A stretch of 64,000 bases of DNA from positions 1 through 64,000 of the forward strand of contig NZ_LZSU01000052.1 of the NCBI RefSeq assembly GCF_001665575.1, in the 5' to 3' direction. The first letter of the stretch is position 1, and each line of letters opens with the position of its first letter. The DNA is from Mycobacterium sp. 852013-51886_SCH5428379 (GTDB lineage: Bacteria > Actinomycetota > Actinomycetes > Mycobacteriales > Mycobacteriaceae). The translations under genes and the position numbers were made by a program. The notes below the pieces were generated by a model. It was given only the letters and a program-made list of their open reading frames with translations, searched no databases and was not told the DNA's origin. Shown here one piece after another: positions 8,500 to 16,795 of this stretch.

Positions 8500-8979
8500 C
8501 TACTGGGGTGGCCGCGATACGCACTGCGCCTGGTACAGCGCCTCGCCGAGCTGCCCCATCAGTTCGAGCTGTGTCTCGATGTAGTCGATGTGCTTCTCCT
8601 CGTCGGCGAGGATGGTCTCGAAGAGGTTGGCCGTCGTGGCGTCACCCTTCTCCCGGCACAGCTGGATGCCCGGCCGCAGCCGTTCGACCACCTCGTACTC
8701 GATCGCCAGATCGGCCTCGAATTGTTCGCGAATGGTCTGCCCGACGCGCAGCGAGAACAGGCGTTGATAATTGGGCAGGCCATTCAGCAGCAGAATACGG
8801 TCGGTGATCGCCTCCGCGTGACGCATTTCTTCGAATGACTCGTCGCGGGTGTGCGAGGCTAATTCTGTGTAGCCCCAGCTCTCCTGCATCTTGGAATGCA
8901 GAAAATACTGATTGATCGCCGTCAATTCGCTCGTCAATTGCTCATTGAGCAATTTCAGAACGTCCGGATCGCCTTGCAT
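8500..8979 (-). CDS. bfrA: Heme-containing bacterioferritin
   Basis: This 159-residue ferritin-like 24-mer subunit stores iron as a ferric mineral. All ferroxidase ligands are in the canonical positions: Glu18, Glu51, His54, Glu94, Glu127 and His130. The heme ligand Met52 is present in FEEMRH. The length equals that of mycobacterial BfrA. The ATG was chosen because GGAGTAGG lies 6-13 bp before it, and the longer frame upstream has no ribosome-binding site. It is divergent from an operon encoding an unknown protein and a bacterioferritin-associated ferredoxin. The shared intergenic region holds an IdeR-like box near the opposite gene, which suggests iron-dependent control. Confidence 0.97.
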   Translation of the reverse strand: MQGDPDVLKLLNEQLTSELTAINQYFLHSKMQESWGYTELASHTRDESFEEMRHAEAITDRILLLNGLPNYQRLFSLRVGQTIREQFEADLAIEYEVVERLRPGIQLCREKGDATTANLFETILADEEKHIDYIETQLELMGQLGEALYQAQCVSRPPQ

Positions 8980-9166
8980 TTTTCCTACTCCTATCGACCG
9001 TGTGGGCTGGGCCGTCGCGGCGATGGGTGGGCCGGCCGCGTGTCTCCAACTTAGTGCAGTGCAACGACATCGGTGAACCTTTATTGCCTGATGTCGGGGC
9101 ATTTTCGGCGTTTCGAGGCGTCCGTACGGACAGCGCTAGGCACTTCTCTGGACTGCCTGTCCTAAG

Positions 9167-9185
9167 TAAGGTTAGACTGCGCTAA
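9167..9185. promoter_or_regulatory. IdeR-like iron box
   Basis: The 19-mer at this site matches the IdeR/DtxR consensus TTAGGTTAGGCTAACCTAA at 14 of 19 positions, with an intact AAGGTTAG left half and a CTAA right end. It lies between bfrA and the divergent two-gene operon and abuts the ATG at 9187. If it is a genuine operator, the downstream gene probably starts at the next good ATG (9220). IdeR represses siderophore genes and activates ferritin genes with iron, so either effect is possible here. Confidence 0.55.
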
Positions 9186-9219
9186 CATGTCGTCGATGAC
9201 TGCGAACAGACGGGAAACA

Positions 9220-9852
9220 ATGGACGAGGACGAGCTGCATTCGCTTATTCTCGCCTGCGATTTCCGAGTCACCGACGTCACCGGGATGTGGCAGTGGCTC
9301 AGAAAACACAAACGCGGTCTGCATTCCATCGGCGCCCATCATGTCGTGCTCTACACATCGATTTGGGAGCCCGGCCGGGTATTGGTCACGGTCGGCATCC
9401 GGCACGCCCGGTCGATCCGTGACGTGCTCAGATCCCCCGAAATATTCGAATGGTTCGACGTCTCCGGCGTCGAGGACATCCCGCCCATCTTCGGCGGCCA
9501 GGTCGTGGAGAAGATCGACGTCGACGAGCCCCGTCCCAAGCTGCACGTGGCCGGCGTGATCGTCGGGGCGATGGCGTCGGTCGACGGCGTCGGGCCGCTG
9601 ATCGAGAAGGTGCACGACGGTCTCGACCGCTTCAGGGAGGCCGGCGTCCGCAAGGTATGGGTGTACCGCGCCCTCGACGACGGGCAGGAGGTGATGATCC
9701 TCCAGGAGATCAGGGACGAGAAGACGGCCCGGCAGTGGATCGACCATCCCGACGCCGCCGCGGAATGGATGACCAACGCCGGCTTCGGCGCCTACCCGAC
9801 GTTGTTCGTCGGCAAGCTCGCCCACATCATGACCGTGGACGACGGAGAGTAG
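9220..9852 (+). CDS. Conserved protein of unknown function with two ferredoxin-like repeats
   Basis: I do not recognise a characterised family. The 210-residue protein appears to be an internal duplication. Residues 40-99 and 144-204 share a pattern of strand, charged turn, strand, helix (IRDVLRSPEIFEWF versus ARQWIDHPDAAAEW), a glycine-rich segment and a final strand (FGGQVVEKI versus FVGKLAHIM). That pattern fits a tandem dimeric alpha/beta-barrel (ferredoxin-like) fold. An in-frame ATG at 9187 exists but abuts an IdeR-like box and has no ribosome-binding site, whereas 9220 follows GGGAAA. The gene is 10 bp ahead of a bacterioferritin-associated ferredoxin and divergent from bfrA, so a role in iron or heme handling is a reasonable inference but not shown. 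Confidence 0.75.
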   Translation: MDEDELHSLILACDFRVTDVTGMWQWLRKHKRGLHSIGAHHVVLYTSIWEPGRVLVTVGIRHARSIRDVLRSPEIFEWFDVSGVEDIPPIFGGQVVEKIDVDEPRPKLHVAGVIVGAMASVDGVGPLIEKVHDGLDRFREAGVRKVWVYRALDDGQEVMILQEIRDEKTARQWIDHPDAAAEWMTNAGFGAYPTLFVGKLAHIMTVDDGE

Positions 9853-9862
9853 CGGGTCGGCC

Positions 9863-10111
9863 ATGTTCGTATGTCTGTGCCGGGGAGTCACCAGCCACGT
9901 CGTCGACGAGGTGGTGGCGGCCGGGGCCAAGACATCGAAGGAGATCGCGGATGCCTGCGGTGCGGGTAGCGACTGCGGGCGCTGCCGGCGCACCCTGCGA
10001 GCGATCCTGTCCGCCCATCAGATCAACGGCTGCCCCGCCGGCGGCACCGACCAGTGCCCCGCATCGGGCCCGGCTCAGCGCAACGGCCACTCCTCGCGCG
10101 CCCCGCGCTGA
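9863..10111 (+). CDS. bfd: Bacterioferritin-associated ferredoxin (Bfd-like, 2Fe-2S)
   Basis: This is an 82-residue Bfd-type [2Fe-2S] protein. The four cluster cysteines are visible as Cys4 and Cys6 (CLC) and Cys38 and Cys41 (CGRC), the CxC-x31-CxxC spacing of the family. Bfd delivers electrons to the heme of bacterioferritin so that stored Fe3+ is reduced and released. The domain ends near residue 55. The remaining 27 residues form an unstructured-looking tail with two extra cysteines (GCPAGGTDQC). The gene follows the unknown gene by 10 bp, and the pair is divergent from bfrA, so mobilisation of BfrA iron is the obvious job. Confidence 0.9.
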   Translation: MFVCLCRGVTSHVVDEVVAAGAKTSKEIADACGAGSDCGRCRRTLRAILSAHQINGCPAGGTDQCPASGPAQRNGHSSRAPR

Positions 10112-10122
10112 GCCGCCGCCGG

Positions 10123-10881
10123 TCAGCTCTTGGGCCGGCCTGCGAACGCGGCGAGCGCGTCGCTGTTGGCCGCACTTCCGAGCAGCGTCTCGAACTGCGC
10201 GTACTCGCGGCTCAGCGCCGCGCGGATCTCGTCACGCAGTGGGTCGACCATCGTCTGCTTCACCGCGATGAGGCTCGAAATCGGCCGGGAGGCAAGCACT
10301 TCGGCGTGCCGCCGGGCCTCGGTCAGCAGCTGGTCGGGTTCGCACACCCGCCAGGCGATGCCCATCCGGTGCGCCTCCTCGGCCGACACCCATTCCGAAG
10401 ACAGCAGCAACCAGGCGGCGTTCTGCCTGCCCATCAGCTGGGGCAGCAGATAGGACGACGCCGCCTCCGGAGCCACGCCGAGACTGGTGAACGGGCACTT
10501 CAGCCGCGCCGAATCGGCCATGAACACCAGATCCGCGTATCCCAGGATCGTGGTGCCGATACCGAGCGCCACGCCGTTGACCGCGCAGATCAACGGCTTT
10601 CGGAGATCCAGCAGCGCCTCCATCAGACCGGGGAAGCCGAATTCGCCCGGCTGGAACTCGGGATCGGTCACGCGGGCGGCCATCTCGTGCAGATCGTTAC
10701 CCGCACTGAAGGCCCGCCCGTTGCCGGTCAGGAGCACGACCGCGACCTCCGGATCGGCGTCGGCGTCGCGCAGCGCCACCGTCGTCGCGTCGTAGAGCGC
10801 CTCGTTGAACGCGTTGAGCGCTTCGGGCCGGTCCAGGGTGACGGTCCGCACCCCGCTGTCGTCGCTGATCTGCACGGTCAC
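10123..10881 (-). CDS. Enoyl-CoA hydratase/isomerase family protein
   Basis: This 252-residue crotonase-superfamily enzyme shows the conserved opening (VTLDRPEALNAFN), the oxyanion-hole motif GRAFSAGNDLHEM and the second signature ICAVNGVALGIGT. The superfamily hydrates or isomerises acyl-CoA thioesters in beta-oxidation and related pathways. The usual catalytic glutamate region (around CPFTSLGVAPEA) has Gly and Glu placements compatible with a hydratase or isomerase, and the precise reaction is open. It follows the EthD-like gene by about 10 bp on the minus strand, suggesting one transcript. It converges with the bfd gene. Confidence 0.88.
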   Translation of the reverse strand: MTVQISDDSGVRTVTLDRPEALNAFNEALYDATTVALRDADADPEVAVVLLTGNGRAFSAGNDLHEMAARVTDPEFQPGEFGFPGLMEALLDLRKPLICAVNGVALGIGTTILGYADLVFMADSARLKCPFTSLGVAPEAASSYLLPQLMGRQNAAWLLLSSEWVSAEEAHRMGIAWRVCEPDQLLTEARRHAEVLASRPISSLIAVKQTMVDPLRDEIRAALSREYAQFETLLGSAANSDALAAFAGRPKS

Positions 10882-10890
10882 GGCAGCAGA

Positions 10891-11595
10891 CTACGCGTCG
10901 GCGGCGAACGGCGAGCGCAGCACGTAGCGACTCGTCGGCACCGTGTCGACATCGCGGTCCGCCCCGAAAGCCCCCGTGCTGGCCAGCATCCGCTGCATCC
11001 GGTCCGACAGGTCGGCGTCGTCGGCGGCTCCGAAGAAGGCGTGCAGATCCGCCACCGCCGCGAGCGGGAACAGCTCCTCCACGATCGCGTCGATCCGCGG
11101 CGCACCGTCTGTCAGCGGCCGCACCACCGTGTTCTGCACGTAGCCGAAGGTGTCCTGCGTGGCGATCGCCACCGGGGTGTGGTCGACGTGCCAGCGGGTC
11201 AGCCACGTCCGCTCGTCGAGATCCGGCGGACGGCGCAGCAGCGCCACGTTCGCCAAACCGTCGGTGCGTGCACCGACCACGCTCGGCGGCGGCAGCGGCA
11301 CCGACTCCGTGACCAGATAGGCCGGCGCCTCGGCACATTCGGCGGCAAGAAGGTCGCGCACCGCACCCAGTTCCGGGCTGTGATAGCTGTGGGTCCACAC
11401 GCTGACCACCGCGACCACGGGCGGGTCCAGCGTCGTCAGCGTCATCAGCGACGCCCGCACCGGCGCATCGCGGACGTTGACGGCCAGCCCCGGCACCCCG
11501 GCGTCGAGCACCCGGTTCGCCACCTCCGTGCGCAGCCGCGCACACCACTGGTCATCGGCGCCGTCACGGCGCAACGTGAACATCACCTTCTCCAC
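10891..11595 (-). CDS. EthD domain-containing protein
   Basis: This 234-residue protein has an EthD-type ferredoxin-like domain in its second half, recognisable in ERTWLTRWHVDHTPVA followed by a YVQN strand. EthD-fold proteins include small monooxygenase-like and decarboxylase-like enzymes, and this one is functionally unassigned. The GTG start was chosen because GGAGGAGG precedes it by 4 bp. The frame could extend 16 codons further upstream but without a good ribosome-binding site. It is the first gene of a likely pair with the enoyl-CoA hydratase and is divergent from the FUSC exporter. Confidence 0.75.
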   Translation of the reverse strand: MEKVMFTLRRDGADDQWCARLRTEVANRVLDAGVPGLAVNVRDAPVRASLMTLTTLDPPVVAVVSVWTHSYHSPELGAVRDLLAAECAEAPAYLVTESVPLPPPSVVGARTDGLANVALLRRPPDLDERTWLTRWHVDHTPVAIATQDTFGYVQNTVVRPLTDGAPRIDAIVEELFPLAAVADLHAFFGAADDADLSDRMQRMLASTGAFGADRDVDTVPTSRYVLRSPFAADA

Positions 11596-11666
11596 GAGAC
11601 CTCCTCCACGAGGGAACGTACACATGGCCGTGACGACGGCCACCGGCGATAGGACACAATCGACTC

Positions 11667-13643
11667 GTGCTCATCGGCGACCGCGTGAAGGATGCGCTGC
11701 GGTTGACCACGCCGGGTGCCGGCGCGGTGCTGCGCAGCCTGCTCGGCGTGCTCGCGATGACCGCACTGGCGCTCTACCTGATCTCGCCCACCGCCGCGAT
11801 GTGGACGGCAGGCGCGGGCATCGTCGCGGCGGCCGTCGCGCTGCAGGACGTACCGGGCAGGCGCTGGCCGATCGTGCTGATCGCCTCCGCCGAACTGGGG
11901 GCCGCGGTGCTGCTCGGCGCTTTGACCGGTGCACACGACGTGGCGTTCGTGGCCGCGGTCGCGGTGTGGGGTTTCGTCGCCGGAATGCAGTGGGCGCTCG
12001 GCGCACACGCGGCGTTCGTCTGCTCGGCCGCGGCGGCGCTGTTGGTGATCGCCCCGCCCGTCGCGAGCGGATGGGTCGACGTCGTGGCCGGTACGGCGAT
12101 GGCGGTGGCGGCCGGTCTGCTCCAGGCGGGGCTGGTGTGGCTACGGCCGCCACAGCGCTGGCGGGTGCAGCAGCATGCGCTCACGCGGGCACACCGATCG
12201 TTGGCCGAGGATGCCCGCAGTATGGCCGCGGCGCGCGACACCGCACTCGACCCCGCCCAGATCACCTGGCTGCGCGAGGTGTTCGTCGACATCCCGGTTC
12301 GCCAGCGCCCCAAGGCCTACCAGGTGGGTTACCGGCTGCCCGAGCGGATCTCGGCGACGCTGACGGCGCTGCGGCGCACCGACACCGACGCCACCGAGTT
12401 GCTCTCGGCCGCCGGTGACTTCCTCGACGCCATCGCCGGACACGGCGTCACCGCCCACCGGGACGCCGAGCGGGCACTGCAGCGCGTCGATGCGGCAGCC
12501 GCGGCCATCGACGGTCCGGGCGCGGATGCGGCACAACAGTTCTCGAAGCAGCTGCACGACGCGGCGGTGCTGCGGTTCGGTCAGCTGCGCGGGCCCGGCG
12601 TCGCCGAATCGCTGACCGGTTCGATGGCGGCGCTGCGACGGCATCTGGAGTGGACGTCGCCGGTGTTGCGGCACGCGCTGCGCCTGGCGGTCGCCGTGGG
12701 GATCGGCGCCGGGGTGGCCCGCTTCGGTCATCTCGAGGAGGGTCACTGGGTCGCGCTCGCGGTGCTGCTGCTGCTCCGCCCGGAGACCTCGCACACCTAC
12801 ACCCTCAGCGCGGGCCGGCTGGCCGGGACCGTCGGCGGTATCGCGCTGGCCTCGGCGCTGGGCCTGATGTGGCCGCCGTCGGGCATGGTGGCGGCCCTCG
12901 GCGCGGTGGTGTTCGCCGGGCTGGCGTATCTGGTGTGGGGATTCGGCTACATCGCGGTCAGCGGGGCGATCGCCGCGTCCACGGTGTTCCTGGTCGGCAT
13001 CGCGACGCCGGTGCAGGCGCTCGACGTAACCGACCGGTTGTTCGCGGCGATGCTCGGTGGCGGTCTGGTGATGGCAGTGCACGTGCTGCTGCCCGACGAC
13101 TCGCTGATCCGGCTACGCCAGCGCGCCGGCGAACTGCTCAAGACCGAGATCGACTACGCCGCCACGGTGATGCGGGCGTTCGTACGGGAGGTGGACCGCC
13201 CCGCCGACGCACTGGCGGCCGCGTGGCAGCGGGCGTTCCGCGCTCGGGCAGCGTTCGAGGCGGCGTCGGGTGCGGTCCGGCTCGACGAAGCCCACCTGAG
13301 GCAGTGGCTGCGGTCCCTGCGCGCTGCGCTCAACGCCATCACCGGGGCCTGCACCACCATGGAGGCCGGTCTGCCGCAGGTGCCGCCGACGGGTCTGAGC
13401 CCCGAATTCGTCGCGGCGGTGGACGATTACGTCGACGCGCTGCGCGGTGCGCCGGCCAATCCGGCGGCGCCGTGGACCGTGGATCTGACGGAGCTGACCG
13501 CGGCCGACCAGCTGGTCCGCCGGACCGCGCTGACCGGCGCCGGGGACAGCGCCGCGGCGCGCGTCCTGGTCGCCGGTCTGACGACCATCACGCGCAGCCT
13601 GTCGGCGATCACGTTTGTTCCCGCGCCCACCTGGGCTGAATGA
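11667..13643 (+). CDS. FUSC family inner-membrane protein (aromatic acid exporter-like)
   Basis: This 658-residue protein has the two-block architecture of fusaric-acid-resistance-like proteins. An N-terminal membrane block of about five hydrophobic helices (residues 20-155) is followed by a long soluble, helical region. A second membrane block (about 330-475) includes GHWVALAVLLLLRPET, and a soluble tail ends the protein. The LRPE motif after a helix is characteristic of FUSC modules. Members are linked to efflux of aromatic acids, and the cargo here is unknown. The 3' end overlaps the convergent thioesterase gene by 35 bp. Confidence 0.85.
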   Translation: MLIGDRVKDALRLTTPGAGAVLRSLLGVLAMTALALYLISPTAAMWTAGAGIVAAAVALQDVPGRRWPIVLIASAELGAAVLLGALTGAHDVAFVAAVAVWGFVAGMQWALGAHAAFVCSAAAALLVIAPPVASGWVDVVAGTAMAVAAGLLQAGLVWLRPPQRWRVQQHALTRAHRSLAEDARSMAAARDTALDPAQITWLREVFVDIPVRQRPKAYQVGYRLPERISATLTALRRTDTDATELLSAAGDFLDAIAGHGVTAHRDAERALQRVDAAAAAIDGPGADAAQQFSKQLHDAAVLRFGQLRGPGVAESLTGSMAALRRHLEWTSPVLRHALRLAVAVGIGAGVARFGHLEEGHWVALAVLLLLRPETSHTYTLSAGRLAGTVGGIALASALGLMWPPSGMVAALGAVVFAGLAYLVWGFGYIAVSGAIAASTVFLVGIATPVQALDVTDRLFAAMLGGGLVMAVHVLLPDDSLIRLRQRAGELLKTEIDYAATVMRAFVREVDRPADALAAAWQRAFRARAAFEAASGAVRLDEAHLRQWLRSLRAALNAITGACTTMEAGLPQVPPTGLSPEFVAAVDDYVDALRGAPANPAAPWTVDLTELTAADQLVRRTALTGAGDSAAARVLVAGLTTITRSLSAITFVPAPTWAE

Positions 13644-14304
13644 ACACCCCGTGGGCTTCGACGGTCACACCGTCGTCGTCGGCGAGGAAGCCCTCGGCGT
13701 AGGCCTTCACGCCCTCGATCCGCACGATCGCAGCCTCGGCGCGTAACCGGCCCAGCGGGGTGGTGCGCAGGTAGCGCAGGCTGATGGTGCCGGTGAGGCG
13801 GGGCCGTTCCAGGTTGCTCGCCGCCTCGCCCAGCAGATGGTCGAGCACCAGCGCGGCGACGCCGCCGTGGACGTGGCCGGGCGGCCCCTCGTAGGCGGCG
13901 CCCAGTTCGAACTCACTGGCGACGCTGCCGTCGTCCCGGTGCTCGACGATCACCGGCGGTGCCATCGGGTTGCGCAGCCCGATGACGGGGTTGCCCCAGG
14001 TCATCTGGGTGCCGTCCCCGGCAGTGCGGATCCCGAACGGGCCGTCGATCTGACGACTGCGCAGCCGAGCGGTCGCGGCGTCGATCTCGGCCTTGGCGGC
14101 GGCGACGGCGTCGGCGTCGGCCTCCGTGCGGATCGTGGCGTCGATCAGGGCGCGCACCGATTCGGTCAGCGGTTCGTAGACCGCCCGCAACCGGTGGACG
14201 TCGTCGGTGCTCAGGCTGTCGACAGGGGTGTAGTCCAGCACCTCTGCACTAGAACACGTTCCAGACTCCGGTGTCGAATCATCGTCGCCGGCCGCAGCCG
14301 TCAT
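13609..14304 (-). CDS. Hotdog-fold (PaaI-type) thioesterase
   Basis: This is a 231-residue protein whose C-terminal half is a hotdog thioesterase. The motif GPPGHVHGGVAALVLDH lies on the central helix, followed by strands ending in YAEGFLADDDG. The N-terminal 100 residues are helical and charged and probably aid dimerisation. Its ATG overlaps the lipase stop as ATGA, so the two are coupled. A KstR-type box lies inside the first 20 codons, which raises the possibility of a second start at the GTG at 14241 (210 residues) served by an internal promoter. Lipid or CoA-thioester turnover with the lipase is a likely theme. Confidence 0.82.
   Translation of the reverse strand: MTAAAGDDDSTPESGTCSSAEVLDYTPVDSLSTDDVHRLRAVYEPLTESVRALIDATIRTEADADAVAAAKAEIDAATARLRSRQIDGPFGIRTAGDGTQMTWGNPVIGLRNPMAPPVIVEHRDDGSVASEFELGAAYEGPPGHVHGGVAALVLDHLLGEAASNLERPRLTGTISLRYLRTTPLGRLRAEAAIVRIEGVKAYAEGFLADDDGVTVEAHGVFIQPRWAREQT
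14250..14263. promoter_or_regulatory. KstR-type operator inside the lipase-thioesterase unit
   Basis: TAGAACACGTTCCA matches TnnAACnnGTTnnA at all fixed positions. The 16-mer around it is identical at 15 of 16 bases to the reverse complement of the site at 8454-8469. It lies 8 bp upstream of an in-frame GTG (14241) of the thioesterase gene and within the longer ATG form. Either the thioesterase has its own KstR-controlled promoter or the match is fortuitous within coding sequence. Confidence 0.5.
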
Positions 14305-15590
14305 CGATCGAGGTCCGACAGCGGCCGCCGTTCGACCCCGCGCCCGGTGACCACCTTGGCACTGATCGCGGCGAGGCGGGCCATCCCGCGATAGGTCGAC
14401 GGGTTGAACAGGGTCGGCCACGTGGTGCGGGTCAGATGGTCGTCGAGGGGGCGGCCGTCGAACCGCTCCCGCAGCCACCGCAGCGACATCGGCGCCGACA
14501 TCGGGTGCAGCAGAATGTGCTCGCAGAACCGGTCCCGGTGATAGGTGACGTGGGTGCCGAGGCCGCGGTAGTTGCGGGCCAGTTCGTCGATGTCGTCGAC
14601 GGAGATGATGCGGTCGTGCACCGCCTGGATCATCAGCACCGGCATCGACGGCGCCGACCGGCCGAGCCGGATGGCGTCGAACACCTCCTGCACCTCCGGC
14701 ATCTCGAGCAGTTCGTCGACCGGGCCGTCGAGCATCGTGGCCATGTCCTTTTTCATCAGCCGCAGCACCGCCTGCGCCGTCGTCATCTTCGACAGCCGCT
14801 CGAGCGTTGCCCTGCCCTCGGCGTTCGCCCGTTCCTCGACGATCCTGCGGAGCTCGGGATAGCTGTGCATCAGGGCGACGACCACCATCACCGGCAGACC
14901 GGAGAAGACCTTGCCGTTGAGGCGGTGGTAGGTGTTGCCGAGGTCCCCGACCGGCGAACCCAGAACGGCCCCGACGATGTTGAGTTCGGGTGCGTAACAG
15001 CTGTGCATCTCGGCTGCCCAAGCCGTCGCCAGACCGCCGCCGGAGTAACCCCACACGCCGATGGGCGCCGCCGGGGACAGTTCGAAAGGGGCATGGTTCA
15101 GCGCGGCGCGCAGTCCGTCGAGCACACAGTGCCCGGGTTCGTACGGCGCGCCGAACACCCCGTGCGGTCCGCCGTGGTCGGGGATCGCGACGGCCCAGCC
15201 CTCGGCCAGCAGCGCCGCGATGAGGAGCAACTCCACCTGCGCGAGCGAACCCGCCGCCCTGGCCCGGCGCCGCAGTGCGTAGGACGGGAAGCAGCGGCCG
15301 GTGACCGCGTCGATCGCGCACTGGTAGGAGACGATGGGCGTCAGCTCGCCGGGCCGGCGGTCGGCCGGCGTCAGCACGGTGGTGGCGGTGCTCAACGGTC
15401 TGTTCTCCAGATCGTTGGTCCGGTACAGCACCTGGGTGGCGGTGAAGCGCTGCGGTATCAGTCCGAGGAAGGCCAGCTGCACGTCGCGGAAGCGCAGCAC
15501 GGTCCCGGGCGCCGTGTGCTCGTATCCACTGGGCGGCCGGTAGAACGGGTCATGCGCCGGCAGCTGCGGGCGGCCGCCTCTTCGAGCCAT
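14301..15590 (-). CDS. Secretory-lipase-family alpha/beta hydrolase
   Basis: This is a 429-residue lipase-like protein. The nucleophile elbow is GYSGG (181-185, Ser183). A candidate Asp is in AVHDRIIS and a candidate His in CEHILLHP. The fold and length match the LIP (Candida-type triacylglycerol lipase) family widely found in mycobacteria. No signal peptide is seen, and the N-terminus reads MARRGGRPQLPAHDPFY. The ATG follows GGGGAAAG. A longer open frame upstream overlaps the next gene and lacks support. The stop overlaps the thioesterase start by 4 bp. Likely substrates are acylglycerols or other fatty esters. Confidence 0.85.
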   Translation of the reverse strand: MARRGGRPQLPAHDPFYRPPSGYEHTAPGTVLRFRDVQLAFLGLIPQRFTATQVLYRTNDLENRPLSTATTVLTPADRRPGELTPIVSYQCAIDAVTGRCFPSYALRRRARAAGSLAQVELLLIAALLAEGWAVAIPDHGGPHGVFGAPYEPGHCVLDGLRAALNHAPFELSPAAPIGVWGYSGGGLATAWAAEMHSCYAPELNIVGAVLGSPVGDLGNTYHRLNGKVFSGLPVMVVVALMHSYPELRRIVEERANAEGRATLERLSKMTTAQAVLRLMKKDMATMLDGPVDELLEMPEVQEVFDAIRLGRSAPSMPVLMIQAVHDRIISVDDIDELARNYRGLGTHVTYHRDRFCEHILLHPMSAPMSLRWLRERFDGRPLDDHLTRTTWPTLFNPSTYRGMARLAAISAKVVTGRGVERRPLSDLDR

Positions 15591-15630
15591 GCTCGTTCTT
15601 TCCCCGGCGTGCAGCCGAATATGCCTGCTC

Positions 15631-16263
15631 TCAGATCTCCTGACGCCGCGCGGCAGAGGCGAACCCCAGCCAGGTGTGCCGGTTGCCCGCCCAGCACCAC
15701 CCGACCTTGAGCGCATCGCGCCGCGCACGGCCGTCGCGGCCGGTGCCGTTGCTGATCCACAGCGCGGGCGTGCGGGTGTCGAGCGCGCCGCCGGGTTTGC
15801 GCCGCCGCGATCCGATCGTCATGAAGCAGTACCCGCGTTCGAGCGCGCCGGGTTGTTGGAGCACCCAGAACAGGCCCTCGGTGACGGTGAGCGGCGTCCG
15901 CCCGGCCGCGACCAGTGCGGGCAGCGCCTCGTCGGGGCTCCAGTTCGCCATCGCGTCACCCCGGTCGAGGCCGGTGACGGCATAGGCGGGGGCGTCCGGC
16001 AGGTCGTCGACCGGGTCGAAGTCGTCCACGTCGGTCATGTCCGCGACGACGAAGGCCGGCCGGTCCCGCCAGATGACCGCCGGGGTGAGCACCGACGGCG
16101 GCAACAGCTTCGGATGGATGACGAGCAGAGCGCCCTCGGGGGCGTCGGCGGCCGCGCGTCGCAGCGCGTCGACGGGGAGGCCGGCCATGTCGTGCAGGCC
16201 GGTGTCGATGATCCGGTCGGCCTGTTCGGTCGGCGTGGGCAGCGCATCGGTGAGCGTCGGCAC
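15631..16263 (-). CDS. Conserved actinobacterial protein, probably DUF5701
   Basis: This 210-residue protein has no recognised catalytic motif. Conserved-looking elements are an N-terminal helix ADRIIDTGLHDMAG, a central aspartate-rich stretch (DMTDVDDFDPVDDLPD) and a C-terminal tryptophan-rich tail (KVGWCWAGNRHTWLGF). These resemble my recollection of DUF5701 proteins of actinobacteria, about this size and uncharacterised. It precedes the lipase gene by about 40 bp on the same strand but need not be co-transcribed. Function is unknown. Confidence 0.7.
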   Translation of the reverse strand: MPTLTDALPTPTEQADRIIDTGLHDMAGLPVDALRRAAADAPEGALLVIHPKLLPPSVLTPAVIWRDRPAFVVADMTDVDDFDPVDDLPDAPAYAVTGLDRGDAMANWSPDEALPALVAAGRTPLTVTEGLFWVLQQPGALERGYCFMTIGSRRRKPGGALDTRTPALWISNGTGRDGRARRDALKVGWCWAGNRHTWLGFASAARRQEI

Positions 16264-16318
16264 CCGCGATCAACGATCCGGCGCCCCACCGGGTTCCCGG
16301 CGGCGGTCAGGTGGCGAC

Positions 16319-16702
16319 TCAGCCCGGGATGAACGCCACCTCGACGTCGTCGGCCAGCACCACGTACATCCGGCGCCACGGATCGCTGCCCTCCAGGCGC
16401 CATTGGTGTCCGGATCCCGCGGTGTCCTCGGCCAGCAGCACATCGCCGGGACCGAGCGGGAACTCCGAGCCGTCACGCGTGGCGAACACCAGTGAACCCG
16501 CCAGCGTCACGACGAGCTGGCGCACCGGCGCGGTGTGCCACGCCAACGCTCCCCCGACGGCAGTCTCCTCGACGGTGACATGGGTGGTGGGCATGACGGC
16601 CGAGACGAGGTCGTCGTTGCGGCCGGGCCGCATGTCGAGGCGGCCGACCTCGAAGTGCGACGCGTCGTCGGAGCCCGTCCACAGCCGCACACATCGGATC
16701 AT
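16319..16702 (-). CDS. Cupin-fold small protein
   Basis: This is a 127-residue single-domain cupin. The first cupin motif is degenerate (GGALAWHTAPVRQLVV), and the second is seen in LGPGDVLLAEDTAGSGHQW with a terminal histidine. Two or three histidines remain that could bind a metal. Proteins of this size often bind small carboxylates or act as isomerases. There is a gap of about 55 bp to the DUF5701 gene. It is divergent from the TPR operon. Function is unknown. Confidence 0.75.
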   Translation of the reverse strand: MIRCVRLWTGSDDASHFEVGRLDMRPGRNDDLVSAVMPTTHVTVEETAVGGALAWHTAPVRQLVVTLAGSLVFATRDGSEFPLGPGDVLLAEDTAGSGHQWRLEGSDPWRRMYVVLADDVEVAFIPG

Positions 16703-16795
16703 TGGGTCACCGTAGTGGCAGACGCATCGATCCGCCGTACAACGGGGCAGACGCGACCGTCGCGGTCGGGCCCGTATTCGATTACCGTGCGTGAC

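Noticed and set aside
13609..15321. 570-codon minus-strand frame joining the thioesterase to upstream sequence
   Set aside because: The upstream part lies out of frame over the lipase gene. Only the last 231 codons are a real protein.
14301..15728. Longer lipase frame starting at 15728
   Set aside because: The extra 46 residues overlap the DUF5701 gene and lack lipase similarity. The ATG at 15590 has a good ribosome-binding site.
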